Of a stretch of DNA of 64,000 nucleotides, positions 16,428 through 27,573 are shown piece after piece (position 1 is the first letter of the stretch; each line of letters starts with the position of its first letter). This DNA comes from Amycolatopsis methanolica 239 (GTDB lineage: Bacteria; Actinomycetota; Actinomycetes; Mycobacteriales; Pseudonocardiaceae). The translations under genes and the position numbers were made by a program. The stretch covers positions 1,488,001-1,552,000 of the forward strand of contig NZ_CP009110.1 in assembly GCF_000739085.1 (NCBI RefSeq). Direction: 5' to 3'. Below the pieces are notes generated by a model. The model did no database searches. It was not told where the DNA came from and saw only the letters and a program-made list of their open reading frames with translations.

Positions 16428-17918
16428 TTGACCACGCTCCGCTCCAGCACCGTCGCGGACATCCTCCGGCGCAGTGCGGCGCGCTGGCCCGCCCGCGTCG
16501 CGCTGAAGTTCGCCGACCGCACCTGGACCTACGCCGAACTCGACGCCGCCGTCACCCGCGCCGCCGCGCACCTGCTCGGCCTCGGACTGGTCAAGGGCGA
16601 CCGGGTCGCCGCCTACGGCAAGAACTCCGACGCCTACCTGATCGGCTTCCTCGCGTGCGCCCGCGCCGGGCTCGTGCACGTGCCTGTCAACTACAACCTG
16701 ACCGGCGACGAGCTGGCGTACCTGGTCGAGCAGTCCGGCAGCCGCGTCGCGCTCGCCGACCCCGCACTGGCGGGCAACCTGCCGCCGCTGGAGCAGGTGG
16801 TGCCGCTGCGCGACGCCGAGGGCGCGCTGGTCGCGCTGTCCGGTGAGGCGCCCGCGCTGGACGTCGACGTGGCCGACGGCGACCTCGTGCAGCTGCTGTA
16901 CACCTCCGGCACGACGTCCCGCCCCAAGGGCGCGATGATGACCCACCGCGCGCTGGTGCACGAGTACCTCTCGTGCATCACCGGCCTCGACCTCACCGCG
17001 GACGACGACCCGCTGCACGTCATGCCGCTCTACCACTCGGCGCAGATGCACGTGTTCCTCGTGCCGTGGCTGGCCGTCGGCGCGACGAACACCCTGTTGG
17101 AAACCCCGGATCCGACGGACATCCTGCGCCGGCTCGCCGATGACCGGCACGGCGCGTTCTTCGCCGCGCCGACCCTGTGGGTCGCGCTGGCCAACCACCC
17201 CGACTTCGGCTCACGGGACCTGAGCGCGCTGCGCAAGGCGTACTACGGCGCGTCGATCATGCCGGGGCCGGTGCTCGACCGCCTCCGCCAGGCCATGCCG
17301 CAGCTCGGTTTCTACAACTGCTTCGGGCAGTCCGAAATCGGCCCGCTGGCGACGATCCTGCGCCCCGAGGACCACGCCGAGCGCCCCGACTCGGCCGGCC
17401 GCCCGGTGCTGTTCGTGGAGCTGCGGGTGGTGGACGCCGAAGGCAACGACGTGGCACCCGGCGAGTCCGGCGAATGCGTCTACCGGAGCCCCCAGCTGTG
17501 CGAGGGGTACTGGGACAAGCCCGACGAGACGGCGGAAGCCTTCCACGGAGGCTGGTTCCACTCCGGCGATCTGGTGCGGATCGACGACGAGGGCTACATC
17601 TACGTCGTCGACCGCATCAAGGACGTGATCAACACCGGTGGCGTGCTGGTGGCGTCCCGCGAGGTCGAGGACGCGCTGTACACCCACCCGGCGGTCGCCG
17701 AAGCCGCGGTGATCGGCGTCCCGGACGAGAAGTGGATCGAAGCGATCACCGCGGTCGTGGTGTCCAAAGCGGACGTCGCTCCGGAGGAGCTGATCGCCCA
17801 CGTCCGGGAACGGCTGTCCGCGTTCAAGGTCCCGAAGGCGGTCCGCTTCGTCCCGGACCTGCCGCGCAACGCCTCGGGTAAGATCCTCAAGCGCGAGCTG
17901 CGGGAGCAGTTCTCCTGA
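16428..17918 (+). CDS. Acyl-CoA synthetase (AMP-forming)
   Basis: A 496-residue member of the adenylate-forming family. Motifs in order are the phosphate loop LLYTSGTTSRPKGAMMTH, YYGASIMPGP, the adenine-site FGQSEIGP, the core HSGDLVRIDDEGYIYVVDR and the C-terminal catalytic lysine in NASGKILKRELRE. It activates a carboxylic acid as acyl-AMP and passes it to CoA; the chain type cannot be read from the sequence. The TTG at 16428 was chosen for the strong AAGGAGG upstream at normal spacing. Its 3' end overlaps the convergent DUF5994 gene by 32 bases. Confidence 0.9.
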   Translation: MTTLRSSTVADILRRSAARWPARVALKFADRTWTYAELDAAVTRAAAHLLGLGLVKGDRVAAYGKNSDAYLIGFLACARAGLVHVPVNYNLTGDELAYLVEQSGSRVALADPALAGNLPPLEQVVPLRDAEGALVALSGEAPALDVDVADGDLVQLLYTSGTTSRPKGAMMTHRALVHEYLSCITGLDLTADDDPLHVMPLYHSAQMHVFLVPWLAVGATNTLLETPDPTDILRRLADDRHGAFFAAPTLWVALANHPDFGSRDLSALRKAYYGASIMPGPVLDRLRQAMPQLGFYNCFGQSEIGPLATILRPEDHAERPDSAGRPVLFVELRVVDAEGNDVAPGESGECVYRSPQLCEGYWDKPDETAEAFHGGWFHSGDLVRIDDEGYIYVVDRIKDVINTGGVLVASREVEDALYTHPAVAEAAVIGVPDEKWIEAITAVVVSKADVAPEELIAHVRERLSAFKVPKAVRFVPDLPRNASGKILKRELREQFS

Positions 17919-18363
17919 GCTCGTCGCCGATCAGGCTGTCCACGCTGTCGTCGCCGCCCGGCCGGGACGCCTCACGCATCGCCTCCGCCGCGGCGGCGTC
18001 GGTGGTGTCCGGCGGCACGACCAACAGCGTCAGGCGGCGCGTGCCCGTGCCGACCAGCGTGACGGTGCCGGGGCGCTGCGACCGGAACCCGTCCAGCCGC
18101 ACCGTGCGCCCGCCGGTGGCGAGCTTGGTGCCGGTGGGGTTCCAGCCGTGCAGCTGGTAGGTCGACCGTTCGACGGCGCCCAGCCGGGTCGCCAGCGCCG
18201 CGAGCAGCGCGGGCAATTCGGCGGACAGGTCCCGGGACCTGGGCCACCACGCGCCGTCGACCTGCCCGGTGGTGGGCGTCTCCGGCTTCAGCGTCATGCG
18301 CAGACCCGGCCCGGGCTGCCCAGCGGCCGTGGAAGTGGTGGATGTGGGTGAACCCGGCGTCAT
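17887..18363 (-). CDS. DUF5994-family protein
   Basis: A 158-residue soluble protein. The family core is recognisable: LKPETPTTGQVDGAWWPRSR, LPALLAALATRLGAVERSTY, GRTVRLDGFRSQ and TLLVVPPDTTDAAAAEAMRE. The function of this actinobacterial family is not known. The ATG at 18363 has GGGAG about 8 bases upstream; an internal ATG at 18297 is also possible. It lies downstream of the desaturase gene, separated by a strong hairpin. Confidence 0.75.
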   Translation of the reverse strand: MTPGSPTSTTSTAAGQPGPGLRMTLKPETPTTGQVDGAWWPRSRDLSAELPALLAALATRLGAVERSTYQLHGWNPTGTKLATGGRTVRLDGFRSQRPGTVTLVGTGTRRLTLLVVPPDTTDAAAAEAMREASRPGGDDSVDSLIGDELRRTAPAARA

Positions 18364-18400
18364 GCCGGCGCTCCCGTCCCCGGCCGGAAGAACGGCCGGT

Positions 18401-18426
18401 GTGGTGCCGGGAAGTCCCGGCACCAC
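18401..18426. terminator. Perfect 26-base hairpin after the desaturase gene
   Basis: Arms GTGGTGCCGGGA and TCCCGGCACCAC pair perfectly around a 2-base centre (AG). It starts 6 bases past the desaturase stop and ends 38 bases before the DUF5994 start. There is no T-run, so it would be a U-less terminator; an operator for the downstream gene is an alternative. Confidence 0.5.
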
Positions 18427-18431
18427 GGACA

Positions 18432-19533
18432 CTACACGGTCCGGGCCCGCAGCGGTGCGCCCGTTTCGTGCAGGTGCCGCAACACTTCGCGGTAGGACTG
18501 CACCAGGCCGGTCTCGCGGTAGGAGATCCCGTGCGCGGCGCAGAACCGCCGCACGATGGGCTGCGCGTGCCGTAGGTGCGGCCGGGGCATGCTGGGGAAC
18601 AGGTGGTGCTCGATCTGGTAGTTCAGCCCGCCGAGCAGGAAGTCGGTGAACCGGCCGCCGCGGATGTTGCGCGACGTCAGCACCTGCTTGCGCAGGAAGT
18701 CGGGCGACTCGCCGGTCATCGTCGGCATGCCCTTGTGGTTCGGGGCGAACGAGCATCCCATGTAGACACCCCACAGCGCCTGGTGCACCACGGCGAACAA
18801 CCCGGCGACGCCGGGCGACAGGACGAGGAACACGGCGGCCAGGTACCCCACGGTGTGGGCGACCAGCAGCGCGCCTTCGAGGCACCGGGCCCTGGTCTCG
18901 CCCCGCCACACCGAACGGATGCCGGAGGCGTGCAGGCTCAGCCCCTCCAGCGTGAGCAGCGGGAAGAACAACACCGCCTGGTGCTTGGCCATCCAGCGGA
19001 GGAAACCCTGTTTGCGGCTCGCCTGCCCGCGGGTGAAGGCCAGCGCCGCGATGTCCAGGTCCGGGTCGTGTTCCTCGTGGTTGGGGTTCGCGTGGTGCCG
19101 GTTGTGCCCGGAGATCCACGACTGGTAGCTCATGCCGATCAGGCCGCCGTGCAGAGTCCCGAGCGCGTCGTTGGGGCGGCGCGTCCGGAAGATCTGCTTG
19201 TGCCCGGCGTCGTGCCCGAGGAACGCCAGCTGCGCCGAGACCACGGCGAGCAGCGCGGCGATCAGCAACTGCCACCAGCTGTCGCCGAGGAAGGCGAAGG
19301 CCGTCCAGGCGCCGGCGAAGACGAGGAGCGTGGTCGTGATCCGGCGGGCGTAGTAGCCGTGGCGCCGGTCACCGGCGGCGGGCCGGGGCGGACGTCGGTG
19401 CCGCGAAGCGGACGTGCCGCGCGGGGGTGACGTCCACCTGGCCCGCGGTCCGCGCGGGTTCCTCGACCAAGGGGTGGCTGAACAGGACGGGCGCGGCCGC
19501 GTCCGGGGTACGGGTGTGACGGGTGGTCTTCAT
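18432..19533 (-). CDS. Fatty acid desaturase with an apparent N-terminal frameshift
   Basis: The three histidine boxes of membrane di-iron desaturases are intact: HDAGH, HNRHH and, near the C-terminus, QIEHH. Conserved desaturase sequence begins upstream of any ATG or GTG in that frame (GYYARRITTTLLVFAGAW, then FLGDSWWQLLIAALL), with only a TTG at 19268 available. A well-formed start, ATG at 19533 with AGGAG upstream, opens a different frame that ends at a TGA at 19369-19371 after 54 codons. The simplest reading is one gene of about 365 residues with a frameshift near 19375-19420. The enzyme may therefore be inactive or made from the TTG. Confidence 0.75.
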
Positions 19534-19772
19534 CAAGGTGAGCTCCTGGAGGGGTGGCCGGCGCCGTCCGGCGCGGCAGCCAAGCGGTGAGGACGGCCGG
19601 TCCGGGAAACAGCCCGTGACCGGCGGAGTCGATGGCAGCGGGGGGCGAGCATCAGCATCGCAGCAGGTTCACCGTTCCGGTGCTCCTCGCAACCGGCGTC
19701 GACGGCGACCGAACCCGCCCGCCGGCACCCACCCTACGCGAAGTCGCTCACACGGCCGTCCTCGCCGCCCGC

Positions 19773-20813
19773 TCAGGCCACCGAGTAGCGCCGCACCCCG
19801 TCCTCGACGAGCAGCGCCAGCTTGCCCTGGTGCACCAGCAGGTCGAGGTGCGCCGCGGTCTCCAGGACGGCCAGCATCTGGTTGAACACGTCCAGCTCGC
19901 CCAGTTTGCGTTGCCGCCGCGTCCAGCCCAGCCGCAGCGCGGACTCGTACGCGGTCGCTGCACCGTCCACAATGGTCGTCGCGATGACGTCGAGCCGCTG
20001 GGCGTGGTGGTCCAGCAGCTCGTCGACCCTGGCGTGCACGCTGTCGGCCACCGGGCCGTGCGCGGGCAGCATCCGCCGGTCCGGCATGCCCCGCACCAGG
20101 CGCAGCGAGTCCAGGAAGTCGCGCAGTGGCATCTCCGCCACCGCGGGCTGGAAACCGATCGACGGCGTGATGTGCGGCAGCACGTGATCGCCGGTGAACA
20201 TCAGCCCCGCCGCGCCGTCGTCGAACACGACGTGCCCGGCCGTGTGCCCCGGCGTGTGCACGACGTCGAGCTGCCTGCTGGGCAGCACGGACCGGCGGCC
20301 CGGCGTGAGCCACTCGTCGGGCTGCTCCCAGATCGACGCCTCCGTGTTGCGGCCGTGGATCTCGAACACCCGGACCAGTTCGTCGGCCACCGGATCCGCG
20401 CCGCACATGCGCAGCAACCGGATCTGCCCGATGAGCGGCACCACGTCCGGGTCCGCCGTCATGCGCAGCGACGGTTCCTCCAGCGAGCCCAGCGCGATCC
20501 GCCCGCCGAACTCCCGCCGCAGCGCGACCGCCTGCGTGTAGTGGTCGCGGTGCACGTGGGTGACCAGGAACTGGCTCACGTCACCGAGTTCGGCGCCCAG
20601 TCCCTTGAGCGCGGCGGCGAGCTGCTCGCGCGCCTCGTCCAGCGCCCAGCCGGAATCGATGAGCACCAGGTCCGACCCCTCGGTGAGGGCGTAGACGTTG
20701 ACGGCCCGCAGCCCGTCGTTCGGCAGCGGCAACGGGATCCGGTGCACGCCCGGCGCCACGGTGTACAGGCCGGGCTCGCTCCACTCGGCGCTGCCTTCCG
20801 GAGTTGCTTCCAC
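19773..20813 (-). CDS. MBL-fold metallohydrolase
   Basis: A 346-residue metallo-beta-lactamase-fold protein. The metal site is THVHRDHYTQA, with further ligands in HTPGHTAGHVVF, FTGDHVLP and the C-terminal LPAHGP. A winged-helix-like C-terminal domain of about 80 residues follows (RKLGELDVFNQMLAVLETAA), as in LACTB2/glyoxalase-II-like hydrolases. The GTG at 20813 has GAGG 4 bases upstream. The substrate is unknown. About 240 bases between it and the desaturase hold nothing that I recognise. Confidence 0.85.
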   Translation of the reverse strand: MEATPEGSAEWSEPGLYTVAPGVHRIPLPLPNDGLRAVNVYALTEGSDLVLIDSGWALDEAREQLAAALKGLGAELGDVSQFLVTHVHRDHYTQAVALRREFGGRIALGSLEEPSLRMTADPDVVPLIGQIRLLRMCGADPVADELVRVFEIHGRNTEASIWEQPDEWLTPGRRSVLPSRQLDVVHTPGHTAGHVVFDDGAAGLMFTGDHVLPHITPSIGFQPAVAEMPLRDFLDSLRLVRGMPDRRMLPAHGPVADSVHARVDELLDHHAQRLDVIATTIVDGAATAYESALRLGWTRRQRKLGELDVFNQMLAVLETAAHLDLLVHQGKLALLVEDGVRRYSVA

Positions 20814-20835
20814 GAGACCTCATCGTCCTTTCCGA

Positions 20836-20866
20836 CCCGGGAAATTTCACTTTGGAACTTCCCGGG
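20836..20866. repeat. Inverted repeat between the MBL and LURP-like genes
   Basis: Arms CCCGGGAA and TTCCCGGG flank a 15-base AT-rich centre. It lies 22 bases upstream of the MBL start and 33 bases past the stop of the gene before it, so it may be an operator of the MBL gene or a terminator. No T-run is present. Confidence 0.4.
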
Positions 20867-20899
20867 TGGAATGTCCACCTGCCGTGGTTGAGACCCGTG

Positions 20900-21445
20900 T
20901 CACCCCGGCCGCAGCGCGGTGTCCACGGTCAGCGCGGCGGCGAGCATCAGGCTCGCCAGCGGATCTGTGAGCTGCGCGAACACCTCCACGACGTAGTCGC
21001 GGCCGTCCCCGTCCGCCGCGCGCGCCACTTCCCGGCCGGAGGCGTCGGTGATGCTGAACTCCCGCGTCCGCCGGTGCTCCAGTACTCCCGCCGGGCGGCC
21101 GTGGGCCGTCAGGGTGAACCGGTCCGGCCCGTCGGGCACGATTCCGCCGATCGGCGTGCCGTCCGCGCGCGTCACCAGAAAGTGCGAGTCGTGCGCCCGC
21201 ACTTTCAGCACGACACTTCCGCCGGAGTCGCGCACGGCGAAACAGTTCGGGCGGAAGCGGGCGGATCCGGTGAGCGCCCACAACGCTTTCCGGAACGTGC
21301 CGTGATCGGCCTCCGCGACGCTTCCCAGCGGCCGTCCGTGCTGGTCCCGCACGCCGGGTCCGGGCGCCCCGGCACGGTGGCTGACCACCAGGAAGGGCTC
21401 GGTGAACAGGGTGCCACCGCCCGCGTGCCGCGAACCGCTCGTCAT
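20900..21445 (-). CDS. LURP-one/tubby-like beta-barrel protein
   Basis: A 181-residue protein with the beta-strand pattern of the LURP-one-related or scramblase-like fold: LFTEPFLVVSHRAG, VRDQHGRPLGSV, CFAVRDSGGSVVLKVR, HFLVTRADGTPIGGIV and FSITDASGREVARA. Its role in bacteria is not established. The ATG at 21445 is the first plausible start and no strong ribosome site is seen. It is divergent from the MetE-like gene; the recognition is by pattern only. Confidence 0.6.
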   Translation of the reverse strand: MTSGSRHAGGGTLFTEPFLVVSHRAGAPGPGVRDQHGRPLGSVAEADHGTFRKALWALTGSARFRPNCFAVRDSGGSVVLKVRAHDSHFLVTRADGTPIGGIVPDGPDRFTLTAHGRPAGVLEHRRTREFSITDASGREVARAADGDGRDYVVEVFAQLTDPLASLMLAAALTVDTALRPG

Positions 21446-21624
21446 GCCCGTCAAGGTTAGCCAGCGGAAATCAAGAACGGGAGATGACCGGGGAATTGCG
21501 GAGAAATGTCCGGTTGACCGGATTTTCCGACATCGGCGCCTTTCCGCTCTTTCTCCCGCGCCATTTTCCGGGCCGCGCGCGGGGCCGCGGCGCGACCGGT
21601 GGGGTGGCCTTGGAGAATCGGGGT

Positions 21625-22647
21625 GTGAGCGAACACGTCTGGCCACCCGGTGCGGCCACCGCGGTGGGATCGATGCCCGGCGCCGACCCGGCGGAGGCGG
21701 CCGCCGTCGTCTTCGGCGAGCTGCCCGACTTCCCGCACCTGCCGGAACTGCCTGCCCGCGGCGTCGGCGCGGACCTGATCGGCCGGACCGCCGCGATGCT
21801 GGTGGACCTCGCGATCGAGGTCGTGCCCAGCGGCTACCGGGTCGCGGCGCGGCCGGGGCGTGACCACCGGCGCGCGGTGGACCTGCTGCGCTGGGACCTC
21901 GACGCGGTCACCGAGGCGGGTGCCGCGCCCGTGATCAAGACGCAGCTGGCCGGGCCGTGGACGCTGGCCGCCGGGATCGAGCTGCCGCGCGGGCACCGCG
22001 TGCTCACCGACCGCGGCGCGGTGCGGGAGTTCACCGAATCGGCGCTGGAGGGGCTCGCCGCGCACGTCGCCGAGTTGAAGGCGCGCACCGGTGCGGAGGT
22101 CGTGGTCCAGTTCGACGAGCCGACCCTGCCCGACGTGCTGGCCGGTTCGCTGCCGACGCCGTCGGGCTACGGCACCGTCCCGGCGGTCCCCGAGCCGGAG
22201 GCGCGGGAACTGCTGAGCCGCGTGATCGAGCGGGCGGGCGAGCTCACCGGGCAACCGGTCGTCGTGCACTGCTGCGCCGCGCGGCCGCCGGTCGGCCTCC
22301 TGCAGGCCGCGGGCGCGGGGGCGCTGGCGATCGACGCGACGCTGCTCGGCGGAGCGCCCTCGGCCCTGCTCGACGAACTGGGGGAGGCCTGGGACAGCGG
22401 GACCGTGCTGTTCCTCGGACTGGTGCCGGCGCTGGAACCGGCCCGGCTGCCCGCGTTGCGGGAGCTGGCGCAGCCCGCGCTGGCGCTGGCCGACCGGCTC
22501 GGGTTCAACCGCACGACGCTGGCCGACCGCGCGGTGCCGACGCCGACGTGCGGCTTCGCCGGGGCGACCGCGGACTGGGTGCGCCGCGCGCTGAAGCTGA
22601 CCACGGATCTGGGCAAAGCGTTCGTGGAGCCGCCGGAAGGCTGGTAG
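21625..22647 (+). CDS. Cobalamin-independent methionine synthase C-terminal-like protein
   Basis: A 340-residue TIM-barrel protein equivalent to the catalytic half of MetE only. It has AVGSMPGADPAEAA, the substrate loop QFDEPTLPDVLAG, and candidate zinc ligands in VVVHCCAARPP and PTPTCGFAGA. The GTG at 21625 has GGAG 9 bases upstream. It sits two genes before ligA, as Rv3015c does in M. tuberculosis. The methyl donor and acceptor of these half-length proteins are not known; full methionine synthase activity should not be assumed. Confidence 0.8.
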   Translation: MSEHVWPPGAATAVGSMPGADPAEAAAVVFGELPDFPHLPELPARGVGADLIGRTAAMLVDLAIEVVPSGYRVAARPGRDHRRAVDLLRWDLDAVTEAGAAPVIKTQLAGPWTLAAGIELPRGHRVLTDRGAVREFTESALEGLAAHVAELKARTGAEVVVQFDEPTLPDVLAGSLPTPSGYGTVPAVPEPEARELLSRVIERAGELTGQPVVVHCCAARPPVGLLQAAGAGALAIDATLLGGAPSALLDELGEAWDSGTVLFLGLVPALEPARLPALRELAQPALALADRLGFNRTTLADRAVPTPTCGFAGATADWVRRALKLTTDLGKAFVEPPEGW

Positions 22648-22657
22648 GACCTACCCG

Positions 22658-23362
22658 ATGCGATGGTTTCGACGACGGCGTCCGGAGGACGAGCTGCCCG
22701 ACCCGCGCACGGCGTGGCCGGAGCAGGCGGTGCCGGACGACCCGGTGGCGGCCGCGGAGCGCTTCTGGCGCCGCTGGTCGGCGATGCTGCCGGAGATCAG
22801 CGCGGCGCTGGGTGACCGCGAGCCGCAACGCGTCGAGGGCGAGCTGGCCGCGGCCGTCGCCGAGCTGCACCCGGACCTGCACGTGTCACTCGAACGGGGG
22901 CAGCGGGCCATCTACGCCCTCGTGGTGAGCGGGCAGGAGGACCCGGCGCTGCGGCCGTTCACCGACGCGTGGAAGGCCGCCGCGCCGCCCGAGGACGCGA
23001 TCTGGGAGTACCACGATTCGGTGCCGCCGGTGCCCGATCCGACGGGCGTGACGGTGAACCTCGGGACGCGCTCGGTCGCGCTGGCCGACGTCCGGGTCGC
23101 CGCGCAGGTGGACGAGGCCGAGGGGGTGGTCGACGTCGCGGTCCACCACCCGCTGCTGGGTGAACTCGACGCGGCCGCGCGGTCCGCCATGACGTTCCTG
23201 CCGCTGGACGCCACGCTCGGCGAACGCCTCGCGGCGGAACGGTTACGCAGGGTGGAGACGGCCGAGACCGAGCCTGCCGGCGCCATCACGCTCCTCGAAC
23301 TGCGTGACCTGGTCCGTGGTCTGGACGAGGAACGCCCGGAAACTGTCGGTGGTGCTGACTAA
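22658..23362 (+). CDS. Conserved hypothetical protein before ligA
   Basis: A 234-residue acidic soluble protein starting MRWFRRRRPEDELPD. It is predicted mixed alpha-beta, with WRRWSAMLPEISAALGDREP and LHVSLERGQRAIYALVVSGQ in the first half and AVHHPLLGELDAAARSAMTF in the second. No signal peptide or membrane segment is seen. It starts 10 bases after the MetE-like gene and ends 11 bases before ligA, so it is probably co-transcribed with both. I do not recognise the family. Confidence 0.75.
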   Translation: MRWFRRRRPEDELPDPRTAWPEQAVPDDPVAAAERFWRRWSAMLPEISAALGDREPQRVEGELAAAVAELHPDLHVSLERGQRAIYALVVSGQEDPALRPFTDAWKAAAPPEDAIWEYHDSVPPVPDPTGVTVNLGTRSVALADVRVAAQVDEAEGVVDVAVHHPLLGELDAAARSAMTFLPLDATLGERLAAERLRRVETAETEPAGAITLLELRDLVRGLDEERPETVGGAD

Positions 23363-23367
23363 GCTGA

Positions 23368-25978
<2,611 letters not shown>

Positions 25979-26088
25979 GGCGTTGACGCGGAGCCGGTGC
26001 CGGCGCCGTGGCGCTGGCGCACAGGCTCAACAGCGTGTGGCGCCGCATTGCCCCACGGGCGGGTGAGCCCAGCCGTGCGGCATTGCCT

Positions 26089-27012
26089 CTACACCCGGCT
26101 CGGGAGCCGCGTCCGGGCCGGGGCCGCATCTGCAGCAGCAAGCGCGGCGGTCCGCTCCTCGATCGCGTGCACCACCGCCGCCATGTCCTCCGCCGCGTGG
26201 CCCAACCGCAGCGTCTCCCCGTACAGCTCGTGGCACACGTCCAGCAGCGGGGACGCCAGCCCCGCCCCGCGCGCAGCCTCCGCGACCAGCTGGTTGTTCT
26301 TCAGCACGTCCGCGATCGCCGCCTGCACCCCGAAATCCCGCGCCACCAGCTTCGCCACCTTCACCCGGGACACATCACTCGCCATCGGGCCCGCGTCCAG
26401 CACCTCCACGAACCTCGCCAGGTCCAGGCCCTGCCGCTCCGCGAAGTGCGTCGCCTCGGCCAGGCCTGTCACCATCGTGATCAGGTACAGGTTCACCGCG
26501 AGCTTCATCAGCAACGCGCCCGGCACCGGCCCGCACTCCACCACCTGACGGCACACCGGCGCCAGCAACGGCCCCACCTCGGCCACCGCCCCCGGCTCGC
26601 CAGCCAGCATCGCCACCAGCTGCCCCGCCTCGGCCGGCTTCCGCGACCCCGACACCGGCGCCTCGACGTACCGGCCGCCCGCCGCGGCGACATCGGCCGC
26701 CAGCCCGCGCGAGTACTCCGGCGACGTCGTCCCCATGTGCACGACGATCCGCCCGCCGACGTTCGCCGCGAACGCGCTCCCGCCGCGGCCCAGCGCGGCA
26801 TCCACCGCCGGGCCGTCGGCGAGCATCAGGAACACCACGTCCGCCCGGCGGCACACCTCCGCCGCGCTCCCGGCGACCGCCGCCCCCGCCGTGCGCAGCA
26901 CCTCGGCCTTCGCGGCGGTCCGGTTCCACACCGCCAGCGGCGCGCCCGCGCGGACGAGGCTCAGGGCCATCGGCGTGCCCATCGTGCCCAGCCCCAGGAA
27001 ACCCAGCTCCAT
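26089..27012 (-). CDS. NAD(P)-dependent beta-hydroxyacid dehydrogenase (3-hydroxyisobutyrate dehydrogenase family)
   Basis: A 307-residue protein. The Rossmann motif is at the very start ([20 protein letters not shown]), the substrate-binding [10 protein letters not shown] stretch follows, and the catalytic lysine lies in [20 protein letters not shown]. Its C-terminal helical domain is complete, but the last residues (TRLPSRV) come from a duplicated 19-base tract. It is 32 bases upstream of a convergent-free MarR gene on the same strand and may be transcribed with it. Possible substrates are 3-hydroxyisobutyrate, tartronate semialdehyde or glyoxylate. Confidence 0.85.
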   Translation of the reverse strand: MELGFLGLGTMGTPMALSLVRAGAPLAVWNRTAAKAEVLRTAGAAVAGSAAEVCRRADVVFLMLADGPAVDAALGRGGSAFAANVGGRIVVHMGTTSPEYSRGLAADVAAAGGRYVEAPVSGSRKPAEAGQLVAMLAGEPGAVAEVGPLLAPVCRQVVECGPVPGALLMKLAVNLYLITMVTGLAEATHFAERQGLDLARFVEVLDAGPMASDVSRVKVAKLVARDFGVQAAIADVLKNNQLVAEAARGAGLASPLLDVCHELYGETLRLGHAAEDMAAVVHAIEERTAALAAADAAPARTRLPSRV

Positions 27013-27044
27013 GTCAGCACACTAGCGCGCGACTATGACACTTG

Positions 27045-27509
27045 TCATGGTCCGGTCAGGTGTCCGATCAGCTCGATCAGCTGCCGCCGGAAGGCCGCGT
27101 CGTCGCCGAGTGCGCCGATCACCGACGAGTCCTCCCGCGCGATCTGCTCCGAGGTGGCCAGCGCCTCTTCGCCCGCGGGGGTGAGCCGCGCCAGGGAGCG
27201 GCGGCCGTCGAGCGGATCGGGGACCCGCGTGACGTAGCCGGACCGGGACAGCCGGTCCAGGGTGCGGCTCATCGTCTGGTCCGTCACCTGGCACCGGCGG
27301 GCCAGCGCGCGCTGCGACAACGGCCCGCCGCGCAGCGTGTGCAACGCGATCAGCCCGGCGTGCGACAGCCCGAGCGTCTCCAGTCGCGCCGTCCACCGCT
27401 GCTCGACCAGCCGCGCCGCCGCGGACAGCAGTCGACCAGTGGGCCAGGACGCCATCCCTTCCGCGGCCTCGACCGATGTCTGATTTGCCGGGCCTTCCTC
27501 TGCGGGCAA
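27045..27509 (-). CDS. MarR-family transcriptional regulator
   Basis: A 154-residue winged-helix regulator: LSHAGLIALHTLRGGPLSQR, ALARRCQVTDQTMSRTLDRL and SGYVTRVPDPLDGRRSLARL cover the recognition helix and wing. The TTG at 27509 was chosen because GGGAGG lies 5 bases upstream. It is divergent from an MMPL-family exporter, and a perfect 16-base dyad stands between them, so it probably represses the exporter and itself. Confidence 0.88.
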   Translation of the reverse strand: MPAEEGPANQTSVEAAEGMASWPTGRLLSAAARLVEQRWTARLETLGLSHAGLIALHTLRGGPLSQRALARRCQVTDQTMSRTLDRLSRSGYVTRVPDPLDGRRSLARLTPAGEEALATSEQIAREDSSVIGALGDDAAFRRQLIELIGHLTGP

Positions 27510-27526
27510 CCGCGCCTCCCGGTAAT

Positions 27527-27542
27527 GTTCAGCCTGCTGAAC
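27527..27542. promoter_or_regulatory. Probable MarR operator
   Basis: A perfect dyad, GTTCAGC-CT-GCTGAAC, in the 64-base gap between marR and the MMPL gene. Downstream, TGTATT at 27563-27568 can serve as -10 for an MMPL transcript beginning near its ATG at 27574, where no ribosome site is seen. Confidence 0.6.
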
Positions 27543-27573
27543 AACTCTCCGATCCCTAGGACTGTATTAGCCC

